This document shows, piece after piece, positions 25,769-35,095 of a stretch of DNA of 40,061 bases; the first letter of the stretch is position 1, and every line of letters begins with the position of its first letter. A program made the position numbers and the translations under genes. The notes below the pieces were generated by a model. It had not been told where the DNA came from and ran no database searches. It was given only the letters and a program-made list of their open reading frames with translations. The stretch is from Oscillospiraceae bacterium (GTDB lineage: Bacteria > Bacillota > Clostridia > Oscillospirales > Acutalibacteraceae): positions 1-40,061 of the forward strand of contig SVOP01000006.1 in the NCBI GenBank assembly GCA_015066325.1. The letters are read 5' to 3'.

Positions 25769-27712
25769 TTATTTAATTTCAATCATCTGGTGAATATCAA
25801 CTTTCGGCACAGTAAATTCTGCTCTGCCGTTAATAAATTCAAAGTTTATTTCTTCTCCTGTTGGAACAAGAGTAATCTTTGAGGGTTTATTATCATATTT
25901 TACGCTGCATTTAACATTGTAAAGGGGAACAGTGTCCTCAATAACCTCGGTATTTTTGCCTCGAACAGTTGTGTGAGCAAAAAGAAGATGGAGAATGCTT
26001 CTGTTTTCTTTTTCCTGCCTTGTGTAAGTTACAACAGCCTTATCGGGAACATCTGCAAAAACAGTTACTTCATCATCCATCAGTTTATTAATAATGTATG
26101 TAAAAAGCTCTTTGAAGCAAAGGTGACCGTGGTTAGCGTAGGCGGTGAAAATATCCCATCCGATATATGCAATATTGCCGTTGATTACTGCACCCGGGAA
26201 AGCTTCATCGGGGTTATTGGGGGCGTGAGCATGAGAGCAGAAATGCTCTAAAGTTCTGTTGAAATACGGATTCTGCATATATGCAACAATTTCACCGTTT
26301 TTCACCTGGAATTTATTGAAATCACAACGCATAACATATTCGGTTTTGCCGTTTACCGTTTCAAAATCGGGAATGAAATATGTAGGATTAAATTCATTTT
26401 TTCCCTTGTATTCTGCGCCAAAATCAAGGAAGAACTTGCCGTCTTTCACTAAGGCATCTGCGGTGGCGATAATTTTACCGCCGTTTTCTGCGAATGCTTT
26501 GATTTTGTCTATCAGCTCATCACTGTAGCTTGAAACATCGGGCAAAATCAGAAGCTTATAATCCGAAAATTGAGCAGTTTCATCAATAAAATCATAAAGA
26601 AAATGATTTTCAAGAAGCATTCTGTTTGCGCCGATATCTGATTTTGCATCTCTGTTTCCTGTGGTTGCTTCCTGACTCAAAACAGCAATATCGGCAACAT
26701 TAACTGCACCATTCAACCAGGGCTCTTTTTCCTCGATTAATGAATATGCCTTACCAATAAGATTATAGGTTGCCATATTCATTTCAGAAAGGGGATGCAT
26801 CTGGTCACCAATTGAACAACCTGCACCGTTTGCAACGCTTAAAGCAGTTTCATAAATGAGGGCATTGGGGTGCTTGTAGCCACCGAATTCACCCCAGCTA
26901 TGATGGAATTTACCTGTCATACCAAGGAATTCCTTATTATCAACAGTACGAGCATAAGCAGAAGAAAGGGGGAAATGGTCATAGCCCCAACCACCTGTGG
27001 GTAAGCTTTCAAGCTCAAGGTGGGTATTGGAATCAATATAACGATAATCGCCTTTGGGAATATGTCCGCTATTATGAAAAATTGTCGCAGTTGCGCTATG
27101 CTTTCTTACTGCTTTATTTGTTTCTTCAAGGTATTTATTAAATACTGATTGAGCAAATTTATTCAAATCCTCTGCATTTTCGATATCAAGACCGAGAGCC
27201 TTCATATCGCTGACGCATTTTTCACAATAGCAGATTCTCGGAGCAATAATATCAAGGAAAATACCACAGGGGTTATATTTCACCATAACCTCTTCAATTT
27301 GCTTGCAAAGAAAATTAAGGTAGCCTGTGTTGAAGCAAAGAATATGAAAATGAACTTCTTTTTCGTATTCAAGCTGTTCTTTTTCATCGAGGGAAGGATG
27401 CCAACGCCATTCGGGGCGTTTCAGAAATTCCTTTTCATCAAATCCTGCAGAAATATAAACGGGAGCATTTACATCAATTTCCTTGCAGGCTTCAAGCTGA
27501 GCACCAAGCAAATCAAAATCTAATTGCGGGTGCATTTCATTAACCTCGGTGGGATGATAAGACCAACCGTGATGGCATTTTGAAAATACGGTAATTGAAT
27601 CAATATGTCCCGCTTTCAAAGCTTTTTGAAATTGTTCTTTTGAAAAGTTTTTTCCAACGGGAACAAATTCACTGGTATGAAAATCAAGGTGAACCTGTCT
27701 TTTTCTGAGCAC
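25769..27712 (-). CDS. Putative alpha-L-fucosidase of GH151 type (GHL6 / GH42M architecture)
   Basis: The N-terminal (beta/alpha)8 domain begins RQVHLDFHTSEFVPVG and continues with FSKCHHGWSYHPTEVNEMHPQLDFDLLGAQLEACKE and CGIFLDIIAPRICYCEKC, the hypothetical-glycosyl-hydrolase-6 pattern. A beta-galactosidase trimerisation-like domain follows (ANRMLLENHFLYDFIDE...YKLLILPDVSSYSDELIDKIKAFAENGGKIIAT, about 350-420), and the C-terminal beta domain is LHLLFAHTT...TGEEINFEF. This architecture is that of GH151, where alpha-L-fucosidases are known. No signal peptide is seen, so it acts in the cytoplasm on imported sugars. The start is GTG with GGGGGT seven bases upstream. It stands next to fucI, which supports fucoside use. 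Confidence 0.72.
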   Translation of the reverse strand: MLRKRQVHLDFHTSEFVPVGKNFSKEQFQKALKAGHIDSITVFSKCHHGWSYHPTEVNEMHPQLDFDLLGAQLEACKEIDVNAPVYISAGFDEKEFLKRPEWRWHPSLDEKEQLEYEKEVHFHILCFNTGYLNFLCKQIEEVMVKYNPCGIFLDIIAPRICYCEKCVSDMKALGLDIENAEDLNKFAQSVFNKYLEETNKAVRKHSATATIFHNSGHIPKGDYRYIDSNTHLELESLPTGGWGYDHFPLSSAYARTVDNKEFLGMTGKFHHSWGEFGGYKHPNALIYETALSVANGAGCSIGDQMHPLSEMNMATYNLIGKAYSLIEEKEPWLNGAVNVADIAVLSQEATTGNRDAKSDIGANRMLLENHFLYDFIDETAQFSDYKLLILPDVSSYSDELIDKIKAFAENGGKIIATADALVKDGKFFLDFGAEYKGKNEFNPTYFIPDFETVNGKTEYVMRCDFNKFQVKNGEIVAYMQNPYFNRTLEHFCSHAHAPNNPDEAFPGAVINGNIAYIGWDIFTAYANHGHLCFKELFTYIINKLMDDEVTVFADVPDKAVVTYTRQEKENRSILHLLFAHTTVRGKNTEVIEDTVPLYNVKCSVKYDNKPSKITLVPTGEEINFEFINGRAEFTVPKVDIHQMIEIK

Positions 27713-27742
27713 AAAAATACCCCCAAAAATATTTATAAAAAT

Positions 27743-27771
27743 ATTATATATGACAAGAGAAGATATTGCAA
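27743..27771 (-). promoter_or_regulatory. Promoter of the GH151-DUF4838 operon
   Basis: TTGCAA, 17 bp, TATAAT on the minus strand, about 30 bp from the GTG start, in the divergent gap. A direct repeat AAAAATATTTAT (27726-27737 and nearby at ~27790) flanks it. Confidence 0.75.
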
Positions 27772-27838
27772 TAATGTTGTTGCTTTTGAAAAATATTTAT
27801 GATAACCTAAAAATATATCAGTTACAGAGGGTGATTAT

Positions 27839-28663
27839 ATGAAATTAGGTATTATTAACGGCTGGGAAGAAGGCAACATTAAATATGTCAGTGAAAAGGG
27901 CCTTGAAGCCGTTGAATTTTGCGTGAATCACAACTACAATTCCGCAGAATTTCTTGCAAAAGCCCCCGATATTAAAGGATATTGCGAAAAATATAGCGTA
28001 AGAGTAGGCTCAATGGGCAGATGGGGACAGACTCGCATTGACGAAAACGGCGAAATTATTCCCGAAGCCCTGCAGGATGATAAAAATATCATAGATGCCG
28101 CATCAATTATCGGTTGCCCTGTGTTTAACACAGGTGTTAATTACACTGATTCTAAAAGCTTTTATGAAAACTGCGAAATTGCAATCAATTATCTTAAAGA
28201 GCTTATTTCTTATGCAGAAAATAAAAATGTGAAAATTGCAGTATATAACTGTGCTTGGGAAAATTTTGTTATTGAGCCAAAAGCCTGGTATCCTGTGCTT
28301 TCTGCTCTTCCCACCCTCGGTATAAAATATGACCCTTCTCATTGCCTGAGCAGAGGTGGCAACTACCTTGCTGAAATCAGGGATTGGGGAGAAAGGTTTT
28401 ACCATTTCCACCTTAAAGGCGCAGTTTATATAGACGGCGAGCATTATGATGATGCACCTGCAGGACTTGATATGATAGATTGGAAATCCGTTATGGATTT
28501 GCTTTATACAAAGAATTATGACGGTATGCTTTCTATTGAGCCCCATTCAAATTATTGGAAGGGCAAAAAAGGTCAATGGGGAGTTGACTACACAATAAAT
28601 TACTTCAGACCTATGATTATGCCAGAGGATTACGAATACGAGGATAATCCATATATGCCGTAA
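27839..28663 (+). CDS. Sugar phosphate isomerase/epimerase (TIM barrel), divergent from the fucosidase operon
   Basis: A 274-residue TIM-barrel protein of the xylose-isomerase-like superfamily. Likely metal-site strands are GCPVFNTGVNY, VKIAVYNCAWENFV, LGIKYDPSHCL, FYHFHLKGAVY and GMLSIEPHSNYW. It differs from the other epimerase in the window (18834-19679) and the two are not recent duplicates. The RBS is AGAGGGTG. Its divergence from the GH151-like gene suggests shared control and a role in the same sugar pathway, but the substrate is unknown. Confidence 0.85.
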   Translation: MKLGIINGWEEGNIKYVSEKGLEAVEFCVNHNYNSAEFLAKAPDIKGYCEKYSVRVGSMGRWGQTRIDENGEIIPEALQDDKNIIDAASIIGCPVFNTGVNYTDSKSFYENCEIAINYLKELISYAENKNVKIAVYNCAWENFVIEPKAWYPVLSALPTLGIKYDPSHCLSRGGNYLAEIRDWGERFYHFHLKGAVYIDGEHYDDAPAGLDMIDWKSVMDLLYTKNYDGMLSIEPHSNYWKGKKGQWGVDYTINYFRPMIMPEDYEYEDNPYMP

Positions 28664-28671
28664 AAAAACAA

Positions 28672-28708
28672 AACCGCAACTCCTTTATTAAGGAATTGCG
28701 GTTTTTTA
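28672..28708. terminator. Bidirectional terminator between convergent genes
   Basis: AACCGCAACTCCTT-TATT-AAGGAATTGCGGTT followed by TTTTAC; on the minus strand the mismatch becomes a G-U pair and a TTTTGTTTTTTT run follows, so it works best for the acetyltransferase gene. Confidence 0.85.
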
Positions 28709-28710
28709 CT

Positions 28711-29871
28711 TTATATGGACCAGAAGCTGTCTATAAATCTTGTTGCACGGTGAGGAAACGCACGGAAAAAATCATTTGCATTGTTTTTCAGCTCAACACC
28801 GTCAATATAAACAGCGGTCTCAGCTGTGTGACCCTCACCTGCAAGTAGCAGTCTTGCGGCAGCAGGGGGTGTCAGGGAAATGTCATAATCTCCATCAGTT
28901 CTTTTTGAAACAGTTGCTTTACCGTTTTGGTATTCAACATCAAATATGCCTTTGTTCTGCTCTAAATCATCAAGGCTTAGTATGCTGAATTTGCCGTGTT
29001 TTTGGGGATAAACATTATTTTCAAGAAGCTTTTTCAGGTTGTATATTCGTCCTGCATAGCCTTTATCGTATTCATAGTTGATGTCATCAATTCTGTCAAC
29101 AAGGCAGGCAAAGGGTGAACCGGGGTACTGTTTTTTCACACGCAGAGTTTTTACAATGCCATCGTAATTTCGCAAAAAACCGATAATTCCCTTAAGGGCA
29201 TCGGGAGTAAGCACAAATAACTCTTCTGCAATAAGCTCATCGGGACGTTTTATGTTGAAACGAACATATCCGTCTGCTTCACCCAAAGAATTGCGGTGAA
29301 TATATGTATAATCTGCATCTTCAAGAGGCGTTTTGCAAAAATGCTTTTCATCCTCTCTCATAGTTATAAGATTTTCTTTGAAAACACATTTATTGTGAAG
29401 CTCGCAAAGCTCGGAGAGCTGTTCACCGGTATAAAGCTCAACATCATTATTACGGGGAATATGCTCAAGCTTATGAAAAGGTACACTTATTGCAAAAAGG
29501 CGATTGAGATTTGCGAAACCAAATTTCTCATAATATGAAATTGAAAAGGCTGAAAGAAAGCCTGCCACAATATCATTTTCAACGGCATTTCTGCCTACTT
29601 CATCAAAGAGCGCCCTTACGCCACCCATTCTGCGATTTTCGGGCTGACTGCATATTCCGCTGAGAACAAGAGTGTTTATAAGATTTCCGCAGTAGTTGCA
29701 TTTAAAATCAAACAACTCCATACCTGCAATAAGCTTGCCATTATGAAATGCACCCAAAACGGGCATTTCAACTTCCTTATCCACTTCTTTATCAAATTTC
29801 CAGATGAATGATGCAGCAGATATCTTAAGATAATCTACAGCCTCTTCAGGCTTAATCAATCTAACTTCCAT
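28711..29871 (-). CDS. Eis-like GNAT N-acetyltransferase with SCP2-type C-domain
   Basis: A 386-residue protein with the tandem GNAT plus sterol-carrier-like fold of the Eis family. The acetyl-CoA loop is SGICSQPENRRMGGVRALF (about 70-88), and SYYEKFGFANLNRLF is the end of the first GNAT domain. A second GNAT-like part covers about 140-265, and the last ~100 residues (FDVEYQNGKATVSKRTDGDYDISLTPPAAARLLLAGEG) form the SCP2-like domain. Eis enzymes acetylate amines including aminoglycosides; the substrate here is unknown. It is a single-gene unit with its own promoter and terminator. Confidence 0.87.
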   Translation of the reverse strand: MEVRLIKPEEAVDYLKISAASFIWKFDKEVDKEVEMPVLGAFHNGKLIAGMELFDFKCNYCGNLINTLVLSGICSQPENRRMGGVRALFDEVGRNAVENDIVAGFLSAFSISYYEKFGFANLNRLFAISVPFHKLEHIPRNNDVELYTGEQLSELCELHNKCVFKENLITMREDEKHFCKTPLEDADYTYIHRNSLGEADGYVRFNIKRPDELIAEELFVLTPDALKGIIGFLRNYDGIVKTLRVKKQYPGSPFACLVDRIDDINYEYDKGYAGRIYNLKKLLENNVYPQKHGKFSILSLDDLEQNKGIFDVEYQNGKATVSKRTDGDYDISLTPPAAARLLLAGEGHTAETAVYIDGVELKNNANDFFRAFPHRATRFIDSFWSI

Positions 29872-29909
29872 AACGCTTCTCCTGAATGTTGGTTATTGAG
29901 ATTATTATA

Positions 29910-29937
29910 ATTATAGCACTACTTATAAAAAATTCAA
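29910..29937 (-). promoter_or_regulatory. Promoter of the Eis-like gene
   Basis: TTGAAT, 16 bp, TATAAT on the minus strand, about 40 bp before the ATG. Confidence 0.8.
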
Positions 29938-29976
29938 TACAGGAGATTTTTACTTGTGTTTTCTACACTTTTCTAT

Positions 29977-29990
29977 GCGAGAGATGGGAT
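29977..29990 (+). repeat. Degenerate copy of the tRNA-Leu 3' end, possible island boundary
   Basis: GCGAGAGATGGGAT matches GCGAGAGACGGGAC of the tRNA-Leu 3' end (35981-35994) at 12 of 14 bases in the same orientation. The restriction operon lies between the two. This is the layout expected of a tRNA-targeted integration, but the match is short and no integrase is present. Confidence 0.3.
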
Positions 29991-30014
29991 GTGGAGAAGT
30001 TGCGGAATATGGGC

Positions 30015-30045
30015 GGAAAAAGACCCCACTCGGTTGGAGTGGGGG
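30015..30045 (-). terminator. Terminator of the restriction-modification operon
   Basis: On the minus strand CCCCACTC-CAACC-GAGTGGGG followed by TCTTTTT, 10 bp after the helicase stop. Confidence 0.9.
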
Positions 30046-30055
30046 ATTAAAATGA

Positions 30056-32908
30056 TCAACAAAAACCATCTGTATCGAAAATGTGGTCTAATTCGTCGTT
30101 CGATGTAGCTTGAAGAACCTTATCTCGTACAATCATATCTGTAAGATCCAAACGTACAAATTTGTTCCTTCCTAAAGAATCTGTCTTTTTATGAATTAAT
30201 TGAATTCTACCAATACGATCTTCTTCTTTTGCATATTCTGCTAAAGCTTTTGCCTTAGGAAGATTATCTGCGTATTGATTTCCATGAGGCTCTAATATAT
30301 CAACTACATAGTCAACCATGGGATCATAGCGCACAATAAGGAAATCGGGATAAAACGCTTTTTTCTCATTCCCTATATCGTAAGGCAAACAAAGTGCCCA
30401 TGCTGCTCTAGCAGGATTTCTTAACCAACAAGCAAAATCGCTGCGCTGAGCTTCTTCTTGAATCAAAGCAGATTCCCAACCATTCAATTTGATTTTTGCA
30501 ATACCGGTATCTTGTGCTGCCAGAAGATGGTTTTCGTATTCAATACCATCAGGATCTACTCTTACACTGATATTTTCTGGTATAGCAAAAAGCTGTTCAC
30601 TAACAACGGCACTATCTGCCATAATTTCTCGATATTTCTTTTTGCAGGCATCGGATTTACTAGCTACAGCAACGCGATATTTATTAACAAATTCTCTTAG
30701 CTTATTTTTTGCATACTTCCCTAGAGTTGCTCTACAATCGTCATCCGCCGCAAACAAAACACAATCAATCTTATGAGCATTGGGATTGTCTTCGTCATAA
30801 TATCTGCCGCCATAAATGTTTGGGAACCCATATCTACCAAGCTTTGCATCAGCATTACGAACTTGCCTGTCTAAGTCGGTTTCTGACATTAACGTGAAGT
30901 CGTTGAAGTAATCTTCCTGTATAGCTTTACCAAATGGATCAAAGACCTGTACAGATAATTTAAACTGTAAAACTTGGTCAGCTAACTCATCATATTTTCC
31001 GGTGCGGTGTAAATCTTCGATATATTTACGAATCAACTCAATAATATCATCAATTACTTCATCACGTGCACCTTGATAAATAACATTATGTGTAAGTAAA
31101 GTCGCCAAATCCAATAAGGATTTCAGATAATCGTTAATTCGATCCTGACGCACAAAATATGTTAAATAGCCTTTTGCATTGATAAAATCAATTATTTCTA
31201 CTCTATCAAGTTTGGGCGTAATAGTCAGCTGTTTACCTTGTATAGGTTGAGGCTGATTTAGCGTTACCTGTTGAGTTGATGATGGTACTGAAACAACCAC
31301 TGTTTCGGGCGTAATATATTCGGGTGCAGAACTACCGCTATTTGAATTAGGTGAAGTTTGATTATTGTTAGCAGGTGTTTGTGGTGTTTCTTCACTTGGT
31401 GTTGTTTTAACCAGAGAATTTGTTGGTAAATCAAACCAACTTGGTTGATCAGGATTGGGCACATACTGTCGTTGTTGTTTAGGCGTATGTACCGTCCAAG
31501 TAATATAGGTGGGTTCCTCCAGCGATTCACCATTGATCTCGGTGGGAATATCGCCGCCTTCGCTAGCCTGCAGTTCCTCTACAACCTTCTTTACAGTGTC
31601 CTTGTTAAAGTGGGGAAGATATAGCTTAACGTCGTTCAGAAATTCATCACGCATTACGCGCATCTGCAGAGGTGTACGCACCATTCTACCAAGGAGCTGC
31701 GCGATGTAGGTAGGATCGTTTCTAACAGCAAAGGACATCATCGTCTCTGCTCTGGGGCAGTCCCAGCCGGTGGAAAGCGCTTCCTTGAAGAAGACAACCT
31801 TGATTTTATGATCGTCCGCAATTTCGGATGCCTTTACATGAGGAATATGGAGACCGTTGAGTTCGACTGTGGTTCCTTCGCCAAAGCAGTGAACAACTTC
31901 TCCTGATTTGAACGGTGTGCCGACCTTTTCTTCGATCTTGGCAAGCACATCCTCCAAATTGGTGTCGGATAATGCACCACCGCTGCCTTGGCATACCTGT
32001 ACCACCAGCACAGGATCCACGTTGGCATAATGCTGTTCGTAAGTATACTGATACCAACGCTTACACTTCTTCAGCCATTCTTCCACGGCTGCTTCCAGAA
32101 GAACAATATCGTTGTTCTTGGTGGGATCATCAGGGTAGGTAATGACAATGCGATCCTTAAGAAGGCCGGAACCGCGCACTTCGTCGGCGGCGATTACATA
32201 CTTCATCAAACCTACGTTGGTAGTGTTGCCAACCAAAGTGTTGAATCGTTCAGCGGTTGCGCTAATACCCAGAACTACCGGCATAGAGCGCATGGTACGC
32301 TTAATACCATTTTCTGTGTAGGTATATCCTTTAATAAAGCGCTGCATGATGGTGGTGTCGGTACCTGCCTCGCGCTTGCTCTTGGCACCACGGTGCGCTT
32401 CGTCAATGATGAAGTACAGGTGATCTGACTTGTTCTGGATGGTGTTGTCCAGTGTTTCCCAGATGGTATACTGCCGATCATCGGAATGCTGCGTCAGCTT
32501 ACCGCTGCGGCTGATCTTCTGGGTGTTTAAGAAATAAACGTGTCCATCCTCCAGCATCTCCATATCGAAGGAATCTTCCACGATGGTTACGCACTGACCG
32601 AAGCGCAGCTTGCTGGTTTTTAATTCGATTTTCTGTTTAGACTGTGCGTTCAGCTCCGGGGAATCCGAAAGCCATACAAAGATCGCTTCCGGTTGTTCAT
32701 CGAATGTGGTTCCGTCAGCAAGAGTAGAACCAAAGTAAATATCTTCAATCAATGATGCGGCAATAATAGTCTTGCCGGCACCTGTGGGAGCTTGCAGAGA
32801 CACAACCTGTGTTTTGCCTCTGCGTCTATAACTATCCAGGGCATCAGCGATATCCATACGCAGTTCTTTTACTGCTTTATCTTGAAAGGCTATTAATTTA
32901 ACTTTCAT
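30056..32908 (-). CDS. Type III-like restriction enzyme, DEAD/DEAH helicase with C-terminal nuclease
   Basis: A 950-residue SF2 helicase-nuclease. Walker A is APTGAGKT (40-47), motif II DEAH (169-172), motif III-like LGISATAERF, and motif VI QLLGRMVRTP. A Pro/Gln/Asn/Ser linker of about 80 residues (TTPSEETPQTPANNNQTSPNSNSGSS) separates it from the C-terminal half. The nuclease-like end reads YPDFLIVRYDPMVDYVVDILEPHG, so the D...ExK triad has His875 where Lys is usual. It overlaps the methylase gene by four bases (ATGA). The helicase half is visibly richer in GC than the rest of the gene and the methylase. It should cut or translocate on unmodified DNA with its partner. Confidence 0.88.
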   Translation of the reverse strand: MKVKLIAFQDKAVKELRMDIADALDSYRRRGKTQVVSLQAPTGAGKTIIAASLIEDIYFGSTLADGTTFDEQPEAIFVWLSDSPELNAQSKQKIELKTSKLRFGQCVTIVEDSFDMEMLEDGHVYFLNTQKISRSGKLTQHSDDRQYTIWETLDNTIQNKSDHLYFIIDEAHRGAKSKREAGTDTTIMQRFIKGYTYTENGIKRTMRSMPVVLGISATAERFNTLVGNTTNVGLMKYVIAADEVRGSGLLKDRIVITYPDDPTKNNDIVLLEAAVEEWLKKCKRWYQYTYEQHYANVDPVLVVQVCQGSGGALSDTNLEDVLAKIEEKVGTPFKSGEVVHCFGEGTTVELNGLHIPHVKASEIADDHKIKVVFFKEALSTGWDCPRAETMMSFAVRNDPTYIAQLLGRMVRTPLQMRVMRDEFLNDVKLYLPHFNKDTVKKVVEELQASEGGDIPTEINGESLEEPTYITWTVHTPKQQRQYVPNPDQPSWFDLPTNSLVKTTPSEETPQTPANNNQTSPNSNSGSSAPEYITPETVVVSVPSSTQQVTLNQPQPIQGKQLTITPKLDRVEIIDFINAKGYLTYFVRQDRINDYLKSLLDLATLLTHNVIYQGARDEVIDDIIELIRKYIEDLHRTGKYDELADQVLQFKLSVQVFDPFGKAIQEDYFNDFTLMSETDLDRQVRNADAKLGRYGFPNIYGGRYYDEDNPNAHKIDCVLFAADDDCRATLGKYAKNKLREFVNKYRVAVASKSDACKKKYREIMADSAVVSEQLFAIPENISVRVDPDGIEYENHLLAAQDTGIAKIKLNGWESALIQEEAQRSDFACWLRNPARAAWALCLPYDIGNEKKAFYPDFLIVRYDPMVDYVVDILEPHGNQYADNLPKAKALAEYAKEEDRIGRIQLIHKKTDSLGRNKFVRLDLTDMIVRDKVLQATSNDELDHIFDTDGFC

Positions 32909-35091
32909 CTACCGTTCCTCCCTGCATTAATTCTAAAATTGTCAAGATAATCTCTATACAATTGGTAAGTTGTCTTTCCTTCCAAAGCTTGTGTCATCGC
33001 AACGAAGCTTGATTCATAGTCCGTAACGAGATAGACAATCTCAATTTCAGGATACTTTGCGAGCTGTTCTGCAAACTTTCTGAATTGGTTTTCATCATTG
33101 AGTATTGCCATTTTGTTTTCAGGCAGAATAAGCATATCCGGTATAGTTGCATCAATAACGGGACATTTTCCAATAGATCCTGCTTTCATCCATAGTGTGG
33201 ATATAAGCTCTTTGAACTGCATCCCTAGAGATACCTTGGTTTTATCAAGAAATCCTAGTTTAAAGAAAACTGCATTCGTGTTGAACCCATCTGCCATTTT
33301 GATTGAAGATAAGCTTGGATAGATCTGTTTTTTTGCTTTTTTATATAATCCTTTGTGACCTGGCTTTTCACTAGCTAGATACGTTGTTTTTTCGATTCCA
33401 TAATTACCAGATAACGGAGAGCCATAAACATCACAACCTTTTATAGAACAAACAGTTCTCGGCCAAGTAACATATCGAGCAATCCCATGTTTTTCCCATT
33501 CCGCTTCTCCGGGTTGAATTCCTTTTGCTTTTAGTGAATCCGATTCTTTTCCAGATATTTCATTGTTTGTAACCATAATACATCTTCGTGCACCGTTATC
33601 TTCAGCATTTATTAAATTGACAGCATTTAGTGTTGTGCCTGAACCGGCAAAAAAATCAACAATTAATGCAGTGGGCTTGTTCGCTACAATAAATTTGATA
33701 GTATCATATACTGCATAAATTGATTTAGGATAATCAAAACGCTTATCAGGGAAAAATTTACGAATAAAGTTAGATCCATTACGCAATGAATCGTGAGATT
33801 TTATGCACCATTGTGTTGTTGGAATAAATCGAGCAGTGTATTCACTATCATCTAAAATTAAAGACCCGTCTTCGTTTTTACCTATGATTTTAAAGAGACC
33901 AGCCTCTACCTTTTTTTGTTCTCCGTCAGCTAAATAGTTAATTGACATACCTCTTGGTGTGAATCCGCCGAGTCTTACATAGCCCTTCTTTTGTATGGAA
34001 AGCATATTGTCTCTACTGTATTGCCAACATCCTTCAGTTCCGTCTGCGTGAATAGGGAAAATAGCTTTTTGACCAAGAGGTGCAATCACGGTTTGTCTAT
34101 CCACTCCCAAGGCTAATGGTTCTCCTGCACCTAAAAACTTTTTGCCATCTTCCGAAACGAAAATAGGGTAAAAGCAATTGGGAGAGTGTTGTCTACTATC
34201 ATTTGAGCCCGAACGAAGTAAACCTCTCCAGTGGACACCGTCACGACTCGTGGTTTCTATACCATACATCCAATCATCACTTAATTCTAAACAAGCTGGC
34301 CCGGAATCGCCTATGAAAACAAAAAACGCATATTCATCGCTTCTTGCAAATTCATTCTCTCTTGCAACACCACCTGGATGTATATTTATGCTTACCATTT
34401 GAATATGAGCTTCGCTAAACATTTCCTCCAGCAAGCAACCAAGATGAAGATATTCTTTTTCGTCAATGGTTACAATTAGAACAGAATCGGTTGGGTTGAG
34501 AAGTCGTTTAGCAATCTCTAGACGTTTTTGCATAAAGGAAAGCCATTTGCTATGACGATATTCGTCTGCACCATCTACATAGTCATTATTGTATTTCCAA
34601 TCGCGAGCTCCAGTGTTATAAGGCGGATCAATATAAATACAATCTACTTTGCCGGCATACAGATATTCAAGAAGTTGAAGAGCGTGATAATTATCTGCTT
34701 CAATAAGTGTGTGCCACAATTTACTGTCAGGTGCGTTGCATACCTCGTCCAAATGTTGAAGGTAAGGATATATAGGATCTCCCAATTCTGCGGTTGTAAC
34801 AAGCTCATCTACTGCAAACTGTACGGCATCTTTGCTGTTCTTTGCAAGGCAAGTAGCTATTTCGTCTTCAATTTTCAAAACAGTATAGGTTTCATTAGCT
34901 TTACCATCACGAACAGAAACTTTTACGCCTTTTCTAACAGGGATATCATAGAGAGGTGTACACTCCGGCAAATGCTCTTCAAATACAAGACCAAACTGTT
35001 TGTGTTTCAATGCACGCTTAGCTGCCTCCGCAATCTGCGCACGTAACTCTGGATTTTCAATTTTTTCTATCAGCTCATGTAATTCAGCCAT
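32905..35091 (-). CDS. Site-specific DNA methyltransferase (Type III Mod-like, beta class)
   Basis: An amino-methyltransferase with DPPYNTG (155-161) before FAGSG (481-485), the beta-class order; such enzymes make N6-methyladenine or N4-methylcytosine. Target recognition presumably lies in the ~300 residues between the motifs (GIETTSRDGVHWRGLLRSGSNDS...). The ORF track starts at 35148, but ATG 35091 (MAELHELIEKIENPELRAQI) has GAGGAG nine bases upstream and avoids overlap with the regulator gene. It modifies the DNA the helicase partner restricts. The recognition sequence cannot be read from the gene. Confidence 0.9.
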   Translation of the reverse strand: MAELHELIEKIENPELRAQIAEAAKRALKHKQFGLVFEEHLPECTPLYDIPVRKGVKVSVRDGKANETYTVLKIEDEIATCLAKNSKDAVQFAVDELVTTAELGDPIYPYLQHLDEVCNAPDSKLWHTLIEADNYHALQLLEYLYAGKVDCIYIDPPYNTGARDWKYNNDYVDGADEYRHSKWLSFMQKRLEIAKRLLNPTDSVLIVTIDEKEYLHLGCLLEEMFSEAHIQMVSINIHPGGVARENEFARSDEYAFFVFIGDSGPACLELSDDWMYGIETTSRDGVHWRGLLRSGSNDSRQHSPNCFYPIFVSEDGKKFLGAGEPLALGVDRQTVIAPLGQKAIFPIHADGTEGCWQYSRDNMLSIQKKGYVRLGGFTPRGMSINYLADGEQKKVEAGLFKIIGKNEDGSLILDDSEYTARFIPTTQWCIKSHDSLRNGSNFIRKFFPDKRFDYPKSIYAVYDTIKFIVANKPTALIVDFFAGSGTTLNAVNLINAEDNGARRCIMVTNNEISGKESDSLKAKGIQPGEAEWEKHGIARYVTWPRTVCSIKGCDVYGSPLSGNYGIEKTTYLASEKPGHKGLYKKAKKQIYPSLSSIKMADGFNTNAVFFKLGFLDKTKVSLGMQFKELISTLWMKAGSIGKCPVIDATIPDMLILPENKMAILNDENQFRKFAEQLAKYPEIEIVYLVTDYESSFVAMTQALEGKTTYQLYRDYLDNFRINAGRNGR

Positions 35092-35095
35092 ATCT

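Noticed and set aside
29782-29790. TTATCCACT as a DnaA box
   Set aside because: It lies inside the Eis-like coding region far from dnaA and stands alone.
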